DNA of 64,000 nucleotides from Streptomonospora nanhaiensis (GTDB lineage Bacteria > Actinomycetota > Actinomycetes > Streptosporangiales > Streptosporangiaceae). The stretch covers positions 4,898,001 to 4,962,000 of the forward strand of contig NZ_JACCFO010000001.1 in the NCBI RefSeq assembly GCF_013410565.1, written 5' to 3'. The notes beneath the pieces were generated by a model that saw only the letters and a list, made by a program, of their open reading frames with translations, was not told the DNA's origin and made no database searches. A program made the position numbers and the translations under genes. Positions 42,018 through 50,759 of the stretch are shown piece by piece (within the stretch, counting starts at the first letter, position 1; each line of letters opens with the position of its first letter).

Positions 42018-42435
42018 GAGGTCCTCTTTCCATGGGATCCGGGCGGAGCGTCCGGTGGCCGGCACGCTCCGCGGTCTTGTGGAAACGATTATCGTTGTTG
42101 CCGAGAGTGCCTGTCAGGTAATTCACCGGATCGTGTCCTGGCCGCCCGGACGCCCGCTGACCTGCGCCGCCGGGCCGCGCGCGCCCGCCTCCCGCGCCGC
42201 GCTTGCGCGGGCGCGTATCGTGAACACGCAGGTCACCGCGCATGACCGGGAGCCGGTGCGCCCGCGCCCGCCCCCTGTCGGATCGGCCACACGGCCGCGT
42301 TTTGCGGGGTATACGAGAACAGCCGGCACCTGGTGTGCTGTCCTGGTGGTGGTGTGCCTTGTCGAGGGCGTGTCGAGGGGTTGTCTAAGGTGAGGCCGTC
42401 GGCTGTCCCCCGGTCGCGATGGGAGTGAGACGGGT
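42018..42435. other. 418-base divergent region between the CooC-like gene and the anti-sigma-like gene
   Basis: Besides the Fur/Zur-like dyad it has TTGTCG (42359-42364) followed 18-19 bases later by TCTAAG, a weak plus-strand promoter, and a direct repeat TGTCGAGGG within 42360-42379. No coding sequence is supported. Confidence 0.5.
42084..42096. promoter_or_regulatory. Zur/Fur-like dyad AACGATTATCGTT before the CooC-like gene
   Basis: Perfect 6-1-6 palindrome inside TGGAAACGATTATCGTTGTTG (42080-42100, 21 bases described here by its core), similar in layout to actinobacterial Zur boxes. Lies in the CooC-like gene's promoter zone. Metal control is inference. Confidence 0.45.
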
Positions 42436-42990
42436 ATGAGCGATTCGCAGCGACTCCGCGAGTACGGCGCCGCCGGTCCGGTCGTTCCCGATTCCGCCGC
42501 CGACCCGGCCGACCCCGTCGAGACCGCCGCGCTGGAGGCCAGCGAGTACACCGAGGCCGCCACCGACCACACCGTGTGGAGCTGCGTGGGCAACCTGACC
42601 GCCGTCCGCTCCATCCGGGCGCGGGTGCGGGAGTTCCTGGAGCGCTCCGCGCCGCCCCAGAGCGTCCTCGACGACGCCGAACTCGCCTCCAGCGAGCTGG
42701 CCACCAACGCCCTCCTGCACTCCCGCTCCGGCCAGACCGGCGGCGTCATGACCCTCTTCATCCGCTCCAGCCGCGACCGCGTGCGCGTCGCGGTCGCCGA
42801 CCAGGGCGAGAAGCACACCACCGCCGCCCCCACCGACCCCGCCCGCCCCGACAACGACGACTACGGCCGGGGCAAGCTGATCATCGAGAGCTGCACCACG
42901 CGCAGCGGCGAGTACTGGACCGAGACCACCCACGTGGCGTGGTTCGAGATCGACGTCAACGACCCCGACCGCGGCGCCGCGGCCGAGTAG
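42436..42990 (+). CDS. RsbW-like ATP-binding regulatory protein (anti-sigma-type HATPase)
   Basis: 184-residue GHKL ATPase without a kinase dimerisation domain. N-box ELASSELATNALLHS (~80-94), G1-type VAVADQGEKHT (~117-127) and YGRGKLIIE (~140) define the ATP site; residues 1-40 are an acidic, flexible tail. Actinobacteria have many such proteins acting as anti-sigma factors, anti-anti-sigma partners or orphan regulators; no sigma factor or STAS antagonist lies next to it. ATG 42436 follows GGGAGTGAG. Confidence 0.82.
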   Translation: MSDSQRLREYGAAGPVVPDSAADPADPVETAALEASEYTEAATDHTVWSCVGNLTAVRSIRARVREFLERSAPPQSVLDDAELASSELATNALLHSRSGQTGGVMTLFIRSSRDRVRVAVADQGEKHTTAAPTDPARPDNDDYGRGKLIIESCTTRSGEYWTETTHVAWFEIDVNDPDRGAAAE

Positions 42991-43069
42991 CCCCCTCAGC
43001 GTCGCCGGGGCGAGGGCCGCCCGCCCGGCGGCCGGTCCCGCCACCCCCGATGAGAGGAGCACGGGCACC

Positions 43070-44005
43070 GTGCAGCTCGACCCCGTCCTGGCGGCCTACC
43101 TCGCCGACCAGCCCGACCTGGTGTGGGACGACGACCTCGACCTCGCGGCCGTGCGCGCCGCCGAGAACGCCGAGAGCCTGGCGGCGCCCCGCCTGGCCCG
43201 CCCGCACGAGGTCCGCGACACCTCCGTGCCCGGCCCGCCCGGGGCCCCCGACGTCCGGGTCCGCGTCTACCGCCCCTCGCCGGGTCCCGACCTGCCGGTG
43301 ACCCTCTACCTGCACGGCGGCGGCTTCGTGGTGGGCAGCCTGGAGACCCACGACAACGCCGCGCGGCTGCTCGCCGAGCAGGCCCGGACCCTCGTGGTGG
43401 CGGTCGACTACCGGCTGGCGCCCGAGCACCCCTACCCCGCCGCCGTCGAGGACGCGTTCGCCGCCTACCGCTGGTGCCTGGAGCACGCCGCCGAGCTGGG
43501 CGGCGACCCCGGCCGCGTGGCGGTGGCCGGCGACAGCGCGGGCGGCCTGCTCGCGGCGGTGCTGTGCTTCGCGGCGGCCGAGCGCGGCGTGCGCCCGCCC
43601 GTCTTCCAGCTGCTCGTCTACCCCTCCACCGGGGCCGGCGACACCCCGTCGGCGCGCGCGTTCGCCGACGCGTCGGGGCTGCGGCCCGCGGAGCTGGAGT
43701 GGTACGGGCGCGCCTTCCTCGGCGGCGCCCGGCCCGAGGACCTCCCCGCCTACCTGCGGCCGGCGCGCGTGCCCGACCTCTCCGGCCTGCCGCCCGCCTT
43801 CGTCCTGACCGCCGAGGGCGACCCCCTGCGCGACGACGGCGCCCTCTACGCGCGCCGCCTCGCCGAGGCCGGCGTCCCGGCGCGCCTGCACGACAGCCCG
43901 GGTATGGTCCACGGCTTCCTGCGGTTCATGCACGCGGTGCCGGCGGCCCGCGCCGCCGCCCAGCCGGCGTTCGACGCGCTGCGGGCGGCGTTCGCGGCGC
44001 CGTAG
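43070..44005 (+). CDS. Alpha/beta hydrolase, hormone-sensitive-lipase family esterase
   Basis: 311-residue esterase. Oxyanion motif HGGG (82-85), nucleophile Ser156 in GDSAGG, acid Asp in AEGDPLRDD near 250 and base His in GMVHGFLRF near 282 form a complete HSL-family catalytic set. No signal peptide. GTG 43070 lies 79 bases after the HATPase gene on the same strand, so they may be co-transcribed. Confidence 0.9.
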   Translation: MQLDPVLAAYLADQPDLVWDDDLDLAAVRAAENAESLAAPRLARPHEVRDTSVPGPPGAPDVRVRVYRPSPGPDLPVTLYLHGGGFVVGSLETHDNAARLLAEQARTLVVAVDYRLAPEHPYPAAVEDAFAAYRWCLEHAAELGGDPGRVAVAGDSAGGLLAAVLCFAAAERGVRPPVFQLLVYPSTGAGDTPSARAFADASGLRPAELEWYGRAFLGGARPEDLPAYLRPARVPDLSGLPPAFVLTAEGDPLRDDGALYARRLAEAGVPARLHDSPGMVHGFLRFMHAVPAARAAAQPAFDALRAAFAAP

Positions 44006-44057
44006 GCGCGGCGCGCCCGCCGGAGGTGCGGCGCGTGCCGGGTGGGCGGGGGCGCCC

Positions 44058-44900
44058 TCAGCCCGCCACCCGGGCGGGCGCCGGCGAGCCGTGCACGGTC
44101 ACGCCGAACCCGGCAAGCTCGCGCCCCACGGCCTCGGCGCCCCGGGCCGCGGTGGTGACCACCGACGCCCCGCTCCACAGCGCGGCGGCGGCCAGGACCG
44201 CGCGCTCGGGTTCGGCCATGCCGGAGTCCACGGCCACGGTGTCGCCGGGGCCCAGCCCCAGCGCCTCGGTGACCTCGCCCAGGCGGCGCAGCAGCTCGCG
44301 GTGGCCGTGCAGCGCGGTGCGCACGCCCCCCGCGTCGGCGGAGTAGGCCAGGATGCCGTTGTCGAACAGGCCGCGCGCGGGGTCGTAGCCGCTGCCGTCG
44401 GGGCTGGGCATCAGCAGTTCGCCGAACGGCGTGGTCTCGGGCGCCTCGCCGAAGGCCACGACCTGGCGCACGCGGGAGCGGTCGGCGAGTTCGCGGGCGA
44501 TCCCCGCCAGCGGGGCGGTCACCAGGATCATCCGGGCGTCCACGGCGGTGAGGACATCGATGATGGTCTCCAGGTCGGAGTCCAGGTCGAGGGGCAGCGC
44601 GATCCCGCCCAGGGCCATCACCGTGTAGACGGCGGTCAGCCGCTCGGGGCCCACCGGGGCCAGCACGCCGACCACGTCGTCGGGGCAGGTGCCGCGCCGG
44701 CTCAGCCCGGCGGCGGCGCGCTCGACGGTCACGGCGAAGGTCAGCGCGTCCAGGTCGGTGCCGGAGGTGTCGCGCACCCGGGGGCGGCCGCAGCCGCGGC
44801 GCAGCCGGTCGGCCAGCCCGCCGGTGAGCGACCCGGCGGGACGCGCGCGGGCCGGCGCCCGGAGGCGGCGCACCCGCTGGTCGAACCGGTCGACGTCCAT
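44058..44900 (-). CDS. Truncated, degenerate adenylation (ANL) N-domain protein
   Basis: 280 residues resembling only the first half of acyl-CoA synthetases/adenylation enzymes: GVLAPVGPERLTAVYTVMALGGIALPLD (described by key residues 78-104) matches motif A1-A2, and residues 182-201 take the place of the A3 P-loop. There the conserved YTSGTTGxPKG has become YSADAGGVRTA, so the Lys and most Thr/Ser are lost; motifs A5, A7, A8 and A10 and the C-terminal lid are missing. It cannot be a normal adenylating enzyme. It has a clean frame, normal codon use and a strong GGGAGGA ribosome site, so it is not an obvious decayed gene; a binding or regulatory role is possible. Confidence 0.65.
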   Translation of the reverse strand: MDVDRFDQRVRRLRAPARARPAGSLTGGLADRLRRGCGRPRVRDTSGTDLDALTFAVTVERAAAGLSRRGTCPDDVVGVLAPVGPERLTAVYTVMALGGIALPLDLDSDLETIIDVLTAVDARMILVTAPLAGIARELADRSRVRQVVAFGEAPETTPFGELLMPSPDGSGYDPARGLFDNGILAYSADAGGVRTALHGHRELLRRLGEVTEALGLGPGDTVAVDSGMAEPERAVLAAAALWSGASVVTTAARGAEAVGRELAGFGVTVHGSPAPARVAG

Positions 44901-45496
44901 AGGGTCCTCCCGTCCGGCGCGGGGTGTTCGGCGGTGTCGGTGGGAAGCGCGCGGTGCGCGGGCGCCGCCGGCCGCCTCCCAATCGGCGGAGAGCCCCCCG
45001 GCCCCTCACGCCGCGGCGGCGGCGCCCGCGGCGCACCGGCGCGCGTCGCCGCCCGCGTCGGACAGGCGGGCGCGCACCGCCGGACACCCCGGCCGTCATC
45101 GCGCGCCGGGCTCGTCACGCCCCCTCCACGTGGCGAGCCCGGCGTCGCCGTACCGATGGGCCCCGCGGGCGCCTCCCCTCTGCGCACCCGCGGCGATACG
45201 GCTCCAGCGATGCCGCGGCGCCGGTGGACCCCCGCCCGCTCCGGCGCCCCCGTTGGGCGTCAGGCGGGGCGTGGCGCGAGCGCGGGTCCGCGGCGGTCAC
45301 GGCGTCCCGGAGGTGCGGCCTCCGGGAGGTCTGAGCCGGTTCCGGTGGTGGCGCCAGGGGCGCCCTCCCGGGCCCGATCTCATGATGACGACTCTAGCGT
45401 TTTCGCGAGCTTTTGCACATGCAGAAACGAGTGCATCTGCATATGTAGATCCGGCGCGGAGGGGTTCAGCCGGGAACGCCGCAGCTCACCGGCTTC
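44901..45496. other. 596-base stretch between the ANL-like gene and the LuxR regulator
   Basis: The right end (45380-45450) is AT-rich and carries, on the minus strand, a TAGAGT -10-like hexamer (45396-45391) seven bases before an ATG at 45383 that opens a 28-codon Arg/Pro/Gly-rich frame ending at 45297. Upstream of it are two 12-base direct repeats (listed). The remaining 390 bases to the ANL-like gene are GC-rich with no supported gene; they would form a long leader if transcription starts near 45384. Confidence 0.4.
45414..45449 (-). repeat. Direct repeat pair TGCACATGCAGA / TGCATATGTAGA
   Basis: Two 12-mers (45414-45425 and 45438-45449), ten of twelve bases alike, 24 bases start to start, lying over and just behind the -35 zone of the presumed minus-strand promoter. 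The layout fits an activator binding site. Confidence 0.45.
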
Positions 45497-47968
45497 TCAC
45501 GGCGACACCGCATGGCGGTTCACCCACGCCGCGATCTGCCGGCGCGAGTTGAAGCCCATCTTGCGGTTGATGTTGGCGACGTGCCGCGCCACGGTCGCCT
45601 GGGTGATGAACAGCCGCTCGGAGATCACCCGGTTGCTCTCCCCCTGCCCGATGAGCTGCGCGATCTCGTGCTCGCGCGGGGTGAGCGCCGTGCGCGGCGG
45701 CTCGGAGAGGCGGGCGGGCGCCGGGCGCGGCCGGGCCGGCCGGCCGGACTCGGTGATGCGCAGCGCGAGGTCGACCGCGGCGTCCAGGCCCAGCCCGCGG
45801 CCCTCCTCCCACCAGGCGCGCACCTGCTCGGGTTCGACACCGGGCTTCAGCGGGACCGCCGGGCGGCGGGGGTCGGGCAGTTCGGAGTCGAGGCCGCCGC
45901 GCAGGGCCGCCGCGGCGCCCGCGCACCGGAACGCGTCCTCGGCCACGCCGTGGTCCAGGGCCACCTGGGCGATGGCCTCCAGGGCGCGGGCGGCGCCGGG
46001 CCGGTGCCCGGCGGCGTGGCTGACCAGCAGGCTCTCGCTGAGGTAGTCGTAGGCCTGGGCCACCGACCCCAGGGCCGGGGCGATGCGGCCCACCCCCGCC
46101 AGCGCCGCCGCGATCTCGGGCACCGCGCCGATGCCGCGCTGGATGTCCAGCGCCTCGCGGTAGCAGCGGTCGGCGCTCTGGGCGTCGCCCTGCACCTCGG
46201 CGGCGGCGCCCTGGGCCATCAGCACCAGGCCCACCCCCCAGCGGTGGTCCATGCCCCGCATGATCATCAGCGCGGTGTTGAACCGGGTCTCGGCCTCGCC
46301 GAGTTCGCCGGTGTGCACGGCCACCGCGCCCACCAGGGCCAGCGCCACGGCCTCGTTCCACAGGTCGCCGGTGGCGCGGGCCGCCTCCAGCACCTCGGTG
46401 GCCCGCTCGCGCGCCCGCGCGTAGGCGCCGTCGCGGATGTCGAAGTCGGCCAGCACGTTCAGCGCCTGGCCGACCGACTCGGTGTCGCCCGCCGCCCGGC
46501 AGCGGGCCTCGGCCTCGGCGGCCATGCGCGCGGCCTCGGGGTAGCGGCGCTGGGCGCGGTACACCTGGGCGCGCAGCACCATGACCCGGCCGCGCAGCGC
46601 GTCGTCGGCGCCCTCGACCGCCAGGAAGGTGTCGCACCAGGTCCCGGCCTCGCCGAAGTGGTGGCCGAGGACCCAGTAGGTCCGCAGCCCCGCGCACAGC
46701 CGCAGGCCCGCCTCGGCGTCGCGGCGCCGCTCCGCCCACAGCAGCGCCGCGCGCACGTTGTCGTACTCGCAGACCACCCGCTGCAGGTGGCCGAACCGCT
46801 CGGCCCACGGCATGGGCCGGCCCTCCACCGCGATGCGGCCCAGGTCCTCGGTGAGCGCCACCATCCGCGCGGTGTGCCGGGCGCGGGCCTCGTCGGCCTC
46901 GCCGGATTCGGCCAGGCGGGCGGCGGCGAAGCGGCGGACGGCGCCGGGCAGCCGGTAGCGCACCCGGTTGTGGTGCTCGCCGGTGAGCGAGATCAGCCCG
47001 CGGTCCACCAGGCCCGACAGCAGGTCCAAGACGTCGGACTCGGCCAGCGGAGCGGCGCCGCACACCCGTTCGGCGCCTTCGAGGTCCCAGTCGGGGAAGA
47101 CGGCCAGGCGGCGCAGCAGCACCCGTTCGGGATCGCTGAGCAGCGCGTGGCTCCAGGTGAGGACGCCCTCCAGCAGGCGGCGGCGCGCGGCGCGGCCGTG
47201 CCGGCGCGGATCGGCCGCGGGCAGGTGGGCGGCCAGCCCCTCGGCCAGGCGGTCCAGCGGCACCCTTCCGGCCCACGCGGCCACCAGTTCCACGGCCAGC
47301 GGCACGCCGTCGAGCCGCTCGCACACCTCGGCGACGGTGCGCAGGCCGGCGGGGTCGGCCGTGGTGCCGGTGTCCACGGCGAACCCGGGGTCGGCGGCGC
47401 GGGCGCGGTCCAGGAACAGCCGCACCGCGCCGCTGTCGGCGGGGTCGACGCCCTCGCGCGGCAGGGTCAGCGGCGGGACCCGCCACACCCGCTCGCCGGG
47501 CACGCGCAGCGGCTCACCGGAGGTCAGCAGCAGCGACAGCGCCGGGCAGGACGCGGTCAGGGCGGCGGCGACCTCGGCGACGTGGTCGGCCGCCCCGTCG
47601 CAGTCGTCGAGCACCAGCAGCAGCGCCCGGCGGCGCAGCGCCTCGCACAGGTGGTCGACCGGGTCGGACAGCGCCTCCTCGGCGACACCCACCGCCGCGC
47701 CGATCCGGGCGGCGACGTCGGCGCGCGTGCCGGCGCAGGCCAGCCCGGCGAGCCACACGCCGTCGGGGAACGAGGCGGTGGCGTGGGCCGCCAGCCGCAG
47801 CGCCAACCGGGTCTTGCCGATACCGTCGGCGCCGCTGAGGGTGACGACCCGGTCGGCGCCGAGCAGCCGCAGGAGGTCGCTCAGATCCCGGTCGCGTCCG
47901 ATGAAGCTGTCGGTCTCAACGGGAAGGTTCTGCCGCGCGGGAGCGGTCTGAGGTGCCATGGCCTTCAC
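45497..47968 (-). CDS. Large LuxR-family regulator with NB-ARC-type ATPase and TPR-like region (paralogue 1)
   Basis: 823 residues. STAND-type ATPase at ~20-320: Walker A GADGIGKT (46-53), Walker B LLLVLDDCD (~116), GVPLAVELVAAWAG (~220). Then ~400 residues of helical TPR-like repeats with many Ala/Arg-rich helices, and a C-terminal LuxR HTH (~750-815, LTPREHEIAQLIGQGESN ... QATVARHVANINRKM). These regulators sense a ligand through the repeats and switch with ATP. Start GTG 47968 or ATG 47959. It is a tandem paralogue of the next regulator and is next to the repeat-bearing region. Confidence 0.87.
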   Translation of the reverse strand: MKAMAPQTAPARQNLPVETDSFIGRDRDLSDLLRLLGADRVVTLSGADGIGKTRLALRLAAHATASFPDGVWLAGLACAGTRADVAARIGAAVGVAEEALSDPVDHLCEALRRRALLLVLDDCDGAADHVAEVAAALTASCPALSLLLTSGEPLRVPGERVWRVPPLTLPREGVDPADSGAVRLFLDRARAADPGFAVDTGTTADPAGLRTVAEVCERLDGVPLAVELVAAWAGRVPLDRLAEGLAAHLPAADPRRHGRAARRRLLEGVLTWSHALLSDPERVLLRRLAVFPDWDLEGAERVCGAAPLAESDVLDLLSGLVDRGLISLTGEHHNRVRYRLPGAVRRFAAARLAESGEADEARARHTARMVALTEDLGRIAVEGRPMPWAERFGHLQRVVCEYDNVRAALLWAERRRDAEAGLRLCAGLRTYWVLGHHFGEAGTWCDTFLAVEGADDALRGRVMVLRAQVYRAQRRYPEAARMAAEAEARCRAAGDTESVGQALNVLADFDIRDGAYARARERATEVLEAARATGDLWNEAVALALVGAVAVHTGELGEAETRFNTALMIMRGMDHRWGVGLVLMAQGAAAEVQGDAQSADRCYREALDIQRGIGAVPEIAAALAGVGRIAPALGSVAQAYDYLSESLLVSHAAGHRPGAARALEAIAQVALDHGVAEDAFRCAGAAAALRGGLDSELPDPRRPAVPLKPGVEPEQVRAWWEEGRGLGLDAAVDLALRITESGRPARPRPAPARLSEPPRTALTPREHEIAQLIGQGESNRVISERLFITQATVARHVANINRKMGFNSRRQIAAWVNRHAVSP

Positions 47969-48131
47969 ACGAGTAGGCAGTCGGGGACCGCGCTCACCTT
48001 GCCTGGGGGTAAGGGCGGGATCGGGAGTGGTGCGTGCTCGTGCCTAAAGCTCTGTCTTAGTAGGTGCACAGTCGGTGCGCAAGCGGTACCGCGGAATCGC
48101 CCGCCGCCCGCCCCGGTGCCCCGCCGCGGGC

Positions 48132-50591
48132 TCAGCGGTTCAGCCCGTGCTCGGCGGCCCAGTCCGCGAGCTGGGCGCGGGAGGTGATGAGCAGCTTGCG
48201 GAAGATGTTGGCGATGTGGCGGGCCACCGTGGCCTGGCTGATGGTGAGGTGCCGGGCGATCTGCCGGTTGGACATCCCCTCGCCGACCAGGACCGCGATC
48301 TCGCGCTCGCGGGGGGTCAGCAGGGCCGGCAGCGGGCGGCGCGGCACCGGGAAGCTCGCCGCGCGCTCCACCACCTGGTCCAGCGGCAGTGTGCGCCAGG
48401 CCTTCCACGCCTGCTGGGCGACGTCGGCCGGCAGGGTCCGGCAGGCCGCCGCGAAGAGGCGCTCGGCGCGCGGGTAGGGCTGGCGCAGCGCCGCGTACAG
48501 CCGCGCCGCCACCCCCGCCAGCGACGCCGCCCGCTCGGGCTGCTCCTCGGCGATGGCGAGTTCGGCCAGGGCCTCCAGCGCGCGCGCCGCGGCGGCGCGC
48601 CGCCCCGAGGCGGCGCTGATGCGCAGGCAGCCGGCGAACCGGCGGCGCGCCCCGGAGATGTCGCCGCGCGCGAGGTCGAGGTAGCCCATGGCCGCCGAGC
48701 AGCGCGCGGTCTCGGGGGCCACGCCCATGTCGCCGAAGATCTCCATGGCGCGGTCGAGCCGCCCGGCGGCGACGTCGAGGTCGCCGCGCTCGGTGGAGAT
48801 CACCCCCAGCCCGTTGAGGCAGCGCGCCACGCACCACAGGTCGCCCAGCTTCTCGGCCGCCTCGACGCCGCGGTCGAGGTACTTCTCGGCGGTGTCCAGG
48901 TCGCCGGAGCGGCGGGCCAGGCGGCCCAGGGTGCCCAGCACCGACACCTCGGTGAAGTGGTCGGGCACCGCGGCGGCCCGGGCCAGGGCCCGCTCGGCGG
49001 CCTCGCGGCAGCCCCGGTCGTCGCCGGCGCGCAGGGCCGCGGCCGCCAGCACGCCCCAGGCGACCACGGCGGCCGGGGTGTCGCCGCAGGCGCGCGCGGT
49101 GTCCAGGGCGGTGGTGGCGATGGAGGCGGCCGTGCGGGCGCCCTCCAGGTCCAGGCACAGCTCGGCGTGCACGGCCAGGGCGCGGGCGCGCACGTGCGGC
49201 GGCTGGGTCTCGGGCGACTCCCACAGCAGCCGGCGCAGCGACCGGCTGCCCTCGGCCAGCAGGCCGCGGGCGAACCAGTAGGGCCGCAGCGCCACGCACA
49301 GCCGCAGGCCCTCCTCGGCGCGGCCCTGGCGCAGCGCCCACTCCAGCAGCCGGGCGGTGTTCTCGCGGTGGTGGTCGAGCAGGTGCAGGTAGGACAGGCG
49401 TTCGGCCCACGTGAGCGGGCGGGCCACCGCCTCGGCCATGTCCTCCATCTCGGCCACGGCGGCGCTCAGGCAGTGCTGCCAGGTGGCGGCCTCCTCGCCG
49501 GCGGCGGCCAGCCGCTCGGCGGCGTAGGCGCGCACGGTGTCGGGCAGGCGGTAGTAGGCGTCCCCGCCGACCTCGCAGTCGAGCACGATCAGCGACTTGT
49601 CGCGCAGCGACTCCAGCAGCCGGCCGACCTGGGCGGGGTCGACCCCGTCGCGGCCGCACACCCGCGCCGCCTGCGCGCCGTTCCAGGTGCCGAACACGGT
49701 GAGGCGGCGCAGCAGCAGCTGCTCGGGGTGGACGAGCAGGTCGTGGCTCCACTCCAGCACCGCGCGCAGGGTGCGCTGGCGGGCCGGGAGCTCGCTGCCG
49801 GCGGTCACCAGCAGCCGGAACCGGTCGTCGAGCCGGCTGAGGATCTGGTGGACCGACAGCACCCGCACGCGGGCCGCCGCCAGTTCGATGGCCAGCGGCA
49901 CGCCGTCGAGCATCCGGCAGACGCTGGCGATGGCGGCGGCGTTGTCGGCGGTCACCCGGAACCCGGGCCGGGCGCGGGCCGCGCGGGCGGCGAACAGGCG
50001 GACCGCCTCGTAGCGCAGCACCTGGTCGGGTCCGACTGCGGCGGGCGGGCAGCCGTCGTCGGAGGGGCGCGGCGGCGGGGGCAGCGACAGCGGGGGCACC
50101 CGCCACACGGTCTCGCCGGGTATCCGCAGCGGCTGGCGGCTGGTCGCCAGGATGCGCACCCCCGGACAGGTGTCCAGCAGCACCCGGCACAGCTCGGCCA
50201 GCGCGGCGACGGCGCGCTCGCAGGTGTCCAGCAGCAGCAGGACGCTGCGGTGGCGCAGCGCGGTGACGATCGCCTCCAGCGGGGGCCGCTGGCTGTTCTC
50301 CAGCACGCGCAGGGACCGGCCGACCGCCCGCACGACCTGGTCGGGGGTCGCGGCCTCGCTGAGGTCCACGAAGCTGCTGCCGTGGGTGAAGCGCGAGCGC
50401 ACGAGGTCGCTGACGCGCACGGCCAGCAGGGTCTTGCCCATGCCCCCGCTGCCGGTGAGGGACACCAGGCGGCTCTGCCCGAGGATCCGGCACAGTTCCG
50501 CTACATCGCGTTCGCGGCCGACCATGTCGCCGGGGCGCGGTCCGGTGGCCAGGCTCGGGGTGGGGCGCGGGTGTGTCATGGCCTCGTTCAC
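48132..50591 (-). CDS. Large LuxR-family regulator with NB-ARC-type ATPase and TPR-like region (paralogue 2)
   Basis: 819 residues, same architecture as its neighbour: Walker A GSGGMGKT (47-54), Walker B LLLLDTCERAVA (~119), GVPLAIELAAARVRVLS (~232), helical repeats to ~740, and LuxR HTH at the end (LTPREREIAVLVGEGMSN ... SQATVARHIANIFRKL). The two proteins share order, length and the DNA-reading segment SQ/TQATVARH, showing an ancient tandem duplication. GTG 50591 or ATG 50579 may start it; neither has a good ribosome site. Confidence 0.87.
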   Translation of the reverse strand: MNEAMTHPRPTPSLATGPRPGDMVGRERDVAELCRILGQSRLVSLTGSGGMGKTLLAVRVSDLVRSRFTHGSSFVDLSEAATPDQVVRAVGRSLRVLENSQRPPLEAIVTALRHRSVLLLLDTCERAVAALAELCRVLLDTCPGVRILATSRQPLRIPGETVWRVPPLSLPPPPRPSDDGCPPAAVGPDQVLRYEAVRLFAARAARARPGFRVTADNAAAIASVCRMLDGVPLAIELAAARVRVLSVHQILSRLDDRFRLLVTAGSELPARQRTLRAVLEWSHDLLVHPEQLLLRRLTVFGTWNGAQAARVCGRDGVDPAQVGRLLESLRDKSLIVLDCEVGGDAYYRLPDTVRAYAAERLAAAGEEAATWQHCLSAAVAEMEDMAEAVARPLTWAERLSYLHLLDHHRENTARLLEWALRQGRAEEGLRLCVALRPYWFARGLLAEGSRSLRRLLWESPETQPPHVRARALAVHAELCLDLEGARTAASIATTALDTARACGDTPAAVVAWGVLAAAALRAGDDRGCREAAERALARAAAVPDHFTEVSVLGTLGRLARRSGDLDTAEKYLDRGVEAAEKLGDLWCVARCLNGLGVISTERGDLDVAAGRLDRAMEIFGDMGVAPETARCSAAMGYLDLARGDISGARRRFAGCLRISAASGRRAAAARALEALAELAIAEEQPERAASLAGVAARLYAALRQPYPRAERLFAAACRTLPADVAQQAWKAWRTLPLDQVVERAASFPVPRRPLPALLTPREREIAVLVGEGMSNRQIARHLTISQATVARHIANIFRKLLITSRAQLADWAAEHGLNR

Positions 50592-50759
50592 TGGGCAGCC
50601 GCGTCGTCGTGGCCGCGCCGGTGCCGTACAGGGGGCTCCGGCGCCGGTGTGGGCCAGTTTGGCACGCGGGTCCGGCCCTGTCTCGGGAATGGCCGGTTCC
50701 GGCGCGCGGCCGAGGCGGGGGAGGCGCGGCAGCGGCGGCGGGCGTGCCCGCCGCCGCCC

